A DNA stretch of 64,000 nt from Skeletonema tropicum (Eukaryota > Bacillariophyta > Thalassiosirophyceae > Thalassiosirales > Thalassiosiraceae). The notes under the pieces are model-generated. The model was not told the DNA's origin and searched no databases. It saw nothing but the letters and a program-made list of their open reading frames with translations. Both the position numbers and the translations under genes were made by a program. This document shows positions 62,795 through 64,000 of the stretch, piece by piece (within the stretch, counting starts at the first letter, position 1; each line of letters begins with the position of its first letter). The stretch lies in the NCBI GenBank assembly GCA_037178625.1, contig CM074130.1, forward strand, positions 3,286,001 to 3,350,000, written 5' to 3'.

Positions 62795-64000
62795 TTATAG
62801 TAATTTTGTTAACTGACTAAACTCATCATCATAATTCCTTACCATCTCATCTAACTCCTCCCAACTCTCCTCGAATAAATCACCGCTTATGATCCTCTTT
62901 GCCATGCTTATTTTGGCCTCTTTGTGCTCTGGGTTGTTGCATAAATCAATAGTCATTGCCTCCGCTTTGGTTTCGTCAGAACACCAACTCTCGCACCATA
63001 GCCATTTCTGGGGCAAAGAGAAAATACGTACGTCATGCTGAGCGTAATTTGGCAAGTCTTGATCAAGGTTCGCGAGACTGTTCGGGTCCGCAGATAGTTG
63101 CTGATATATTGACCGAAGCTTGTCACCCACCAAGTCTCGACGAAAGCGTTCCAAGTCAACGACGTAAAGCGCTGAAATGTGATACGGTTTCCCCCTGAGA
63201 TGTGATTTCCAAAAGCCCGTTCTCCAAAATTGGTAGCCCAAAGTTTCTTCTCTAGAGTCGCAGAAAGGCGTGTAACCATACGGAGCACCATCCAAGTCAA
63301 GATTCCATAGCTCAGTCAAATCACCCCTCACCACCTGGTCGGCATCAACATAGATGATTTTCTTCACATTGAGAGGGAACAATACGTCTAAAAAGAGAAT
63401 TTTGTAACCCCAAATGATTCGTTGCTTTTCACTTTGACCACGTAGCCACTCAGGCCATTTGTACGTGACAAATTCAACCTCGCATCCGATTTGTTCGGCC
63501 ATATATGTCGCTGACGACTTAAATGAAGGAGAAAGGAACTACAAGATTCATTGGTGAGAATGTATTCATGAGGTATCATCCTCTATAACAATTGAGTCAA
63601 GGAAGTAAGATCTCAACTTACATTTGAAAACAACCAAAACTTCACAGGGGCACTTGTCCTCTTCGTTACAGATAACATCATGATTTTGAGGAGACGTTCG
63701 TATGCATGGCCAGTAGCAAGAGAAAATACGTGAACCGTCTCGTTGCTGCCTTTGTCGACACCTTTAGAATCAACTTCATCCAAATAGAGCTCTGCCTTTT
63801 CAAACCCTTTCTTGCGCTTTACCAGGAGCACGTTGGAAGGGCTAGTAAAATCTTTCGCAACAAGAGTCTTTGATTTTCGTTCAACAGCTGTTTTCGCTGT
63901 TGATACTTGCCCTGATGCTGAGATCTTTCCATCAACTAGATGATAGATTTCCGATCCTCTAGATTTCTCTTCGATTCGTAGACTCCAAACTCCTGGGTTG
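62795..64000 (-). CDS. UGGT: UDP-glucose:glycoprotein glucosyltransferase, C-terminal catalytic part (partial)
   Basis: Exons 63538-62795 and 63622 to beyond 64000 (GTAAGT donor, TGTAG acceptor, phase 0). The frame ends at 62795 in LTKLL. UGGT glucosylates incompletely folded glycoproteins in the endoplasmic reticulum for another round of calnexin binding. The GT24 catalytic domain is complete here: [55 protein letters not shown], the DxD metal site in [58 protein letters not shown] and [13 protein letters not shown]. The upstream exon begins in the last beta-sandwich (NPGVWSLRI). No terminal HDEL-type retention signal is visible in the last residues ([11 protein letters not shown]), which is unusual for UGGT. 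Confidence 0.93.

Overview
This window looks like nuclear DNA of a diatom, most likely a centric one. The evidence is spliced genes with short GT-AG introns (mostly 58-100 nt), standard stop codons, several pre-proteins whose signal peptide is followed by a plastid-type F motif (for example TAAF, SAFY and LSFQ contexts), and a tandem pair of secreted, N/Q-rich, Cys-rich, single-pass membrane proteins resembling the diatom silicanin family. No bacterial operon logic, CRISPR array, rRNA or convincing tRNA was seen.

Layout. 0-16.6 kb is dense and housekeeping-like: the 3' end of an ATR-type checkpoint kinase, a secreted two-module EGF protein, a FAM210/DUF1279 membrane protein, a CABLES-type cyclin-box protein, a Def1-like CUE-domain low-complexity protein whose frame changes twice at the same 9-nt context, a SANT/Myb-like nuclear protein, a plastid pre-protein of unknown role and an S/T-rich protein. 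16.6-19.6 kb is a repeat island: a dioxygenase-like relic, a poly(A)-tailed retroelement 3' end, a GACC microsatellite and five diverged copies of a ~180-bp repeat. 19.6-32.2 kb holds a CDF metal transporter, a small plastid pre-protein, an ABC1/UbiB atypical kinase, a twin-CX9C protein, plastid 2-isopropylmalate synthase, a sulfotransferase-like protein with one frame change, and a small membrane protein.

32.2-43 kb is the most unusual part. A complete lysophosphatidic acid acyltransferase (AGPAT) gene is followed by a decayed piece of the 3' end of AP3B, a decayed non-LTR retroelement domain, ten copies of a 184-bp satellite, an inverted retroelement piece, another retroelement 3' end, a 5'-truncated but nearly identical AGPAT copy, and the complete AP3B gene. 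This order is what a tandem duplication with breakpoints inside AGPAT and AP3B would leave, with its junction filled by repeats. The satellite family and the retroelement terminus are the same ones seen at 17.5-19 kb, in opposite orientation.

43-64 kb holds a TKL-like kinase with FRD in place of HRD, a CCDC43 homologue, an MFS transporter, a COA7-like Sel1 protein with a possible myristoylation start, the two silicanin-like paralogues, an RlmN-type radical SAM rRNA methylase, a gene-poor stretch with a hairpin/direct-repeat cluster, a transposon-like zinc-motif ORF bracketed by an exact 22-bp direct repeat, the splicing factor SNW/SKIP, and the 3' end of UGGT.

Exon boundaries were inferred by eye from reading frame, GT-AG signals and remembered family conservation. 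They have not been checked against transcripts.
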